A stretch of DNA of 14,732 bases, from the NCBI GenBank assembly GCA_964501705.1, contig CAZCUQ010000042.1:1-14732 (forward strand). Direction: 5' to 3'. Positions 14,389 to 14,732 of this stretch are shown in pieces; positions within the stretch are counted from its first letter, which is position 1; each line of letters begins with the position of its first letter. A model generated the notes under the pieces. The model did no database searches, was not told the origin of the DNA, and worked only from the letters and a program-made list of their open reading frames with translations. The translations under genes and the position numbers were made by a program. The DNA is from RGIG4694 sp964501705 (GTDB lineage Bacteria; Bacillota; Clostridia; Oscillospirales; Ruminococcaceae).

Positions 14389-14658
14389 ATGAAACTAAAA
14401 CAAAAAAGCTTCTTTGATGAAGAAAACAGAATGGAAAAGATAAGCAAAATAGGCGATCCGTTAGAGATGCTGAATAAAGTCATAAAGTGGGAAATGTTCC
14501 GCGACACTCTAAAAGAAGCTGTGGTTAGAAAGGAAACTACAAGCAAGGATGGACGTCCGTCATACGACGTAGTGATGATGTTCAAAATTCTCATATTCAG
14601 CCTTTCAACTGATTTAGCAATGCTTGTTCCTATTTTGTACACGAATTCCCCTTTTTAA
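14389..14658 (+). pseudogene. IS5-family transposase, N-terminal fragment
   Basis: The first 65-70 residues match the N-terminal (DUF772-like) domain of IS5-family DDE transposases: QKSFFDEENRMEKISKIGDPLEMLNKVIKWEMF, then KDGRPSYDVVMMFKILI. After ILI the expected helix-rich continuation is replaced by an unrelated sequence ending at TAA 14658. The whole catalytic DDE region is missing, and the product is 89 residues instead of about 330. There is no ribosome binding site between the promoter and ATG 14389, so translation would be leaderless. It cannot transpose on its own but could be moved in trans if the ends still work. Confidence 0.75.
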
Positions 14659-14660
14659 AG

Positions 14661-14677
14661 GGTTATTAGAGGTTACC
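14661..14677 (-). repeat. candidate right terminal inverted repeat of the IS remnant
   Basis: Read on the minus strand, GGTAACCTCTAATAACC matches the left end at 13 of 17 positions. It lies just past the transposase stop. The 55 bases after it (14678-14732) hold no recognisable gene. Confidence 0.45.
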
Positions 14678-14732
14678 TTATCTCACTTTTCTGTGTGATA
14701 ATCAAGAGTTTTCATATGGGTTCTCTTTAAAT

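Larger units (their letters stand above)
14335..14677 (+). mobile_element. internally deleted IS5-type insertion element (343 bp)
   Basis: The left end begins GGGCATCTCTAAAAACC at 14335. The right end, read inward from 14677, begins GGTAACCTCTAATAACC; 13 of the first 17 bases match, so these are plausible imperfect terminal inverted repeats. Between them lies only the first third of an IS5-family transposase gene. An intact copy would be about 1.1-1.3 kb, so most of the element is deleted. The flanks (GTA on the left, TTA on the right) do not form an exact target duplication. Its insertion cut the phage gene to the left. Confidence 0.5.

Noticed and set aside
14343..14642. 99-codon minus-strand frame across the IS remnant
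   Set aside because: It is the reverse reading of the transposase fragment, which has a promoter and recognisable family sequence on the plus strand.
1..14732. CRISPR array, tRNA, rRNA, toxin-antitoxin or defence genes
   Set aside because: I looked for regular repeats, cloverleaf elements and known motifs on both strands and saw none.

Overview
The window looks like chromosome of a Firmicute of class Clostridia. Most promoters are close to the sigma-A consensus, Shine-Dalgarno sites are purine-rich, some genes start with TTG, and the gene set (TepA-like protease next to FtsK/SpoIIIE, a free-standing LUD protein, a PRK06851-type ATPase, an Nbp35-like Mrp) is typical of anaerobic Clostridia. 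Genus cannot be set from the sequence alone.

Layout. (1) 54-2057, minus strand: an ATPase of the PRK06851 type followed by the Fe-S carrier ATPase Mrp, which has its own perfect-consensus promoter. (2) 2058-3200: a divergent intergenic region with two palindromes, the plus-strand LUD gene, then a 230-base gap. That gap appears to hold a complete small-RNA gene (promoter, 5' hairpin at the predicted start, unstructured pyrimidine-rich linker, strong terminator) and, facing it, the terminator of the next operon. (3) 3203-13536, minus strand: ten tightly packed genes that read as one operon from a perfect-consensus promoter at 13606-13634 to the terminator at 3169-3198. In order of transcription: tepA-like protease, uppP, ftsK/spoIIIE, a membrane-anchored ComEC-type metallo-beta-lactamase protein, a DUF3006 protein, an RpiR-type regulator, an HI0933-type flavoprotein, cmk, an aldo/keto reductase and an aldose 1-epimerase-like protein. 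(4) 13640-14732: a scrap region. It holds a phage head-closure gene fragment and a DUF5049 gene fragment facing each other across a deletion or inversion junction, the tail of a third gene, and a 343-base internally deleted IS5-type element with a truncated transposase.

How the genes fit together. The long operon mixes cell-envelope and division functions (lipid carrier recycling, DNA translocation at the septum, membrane-linked protease) with nucleotide metabolism (CMP kinase) and small-molecule oxidoreduction. This is a housekeeping cluster, not a dedicated pathway. Mrp probably serves Fe-S cluster delivery.

I do not see a defence system, CRISPR array, tRNA, rRNA or biosynthetic cluster. 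The strongest candidate for something undescribed is the ~100-nt small RNA at about 3058-3158. Next are the phage-fragment junction and the apparently leaderless, promoter-carrying IS remnant.
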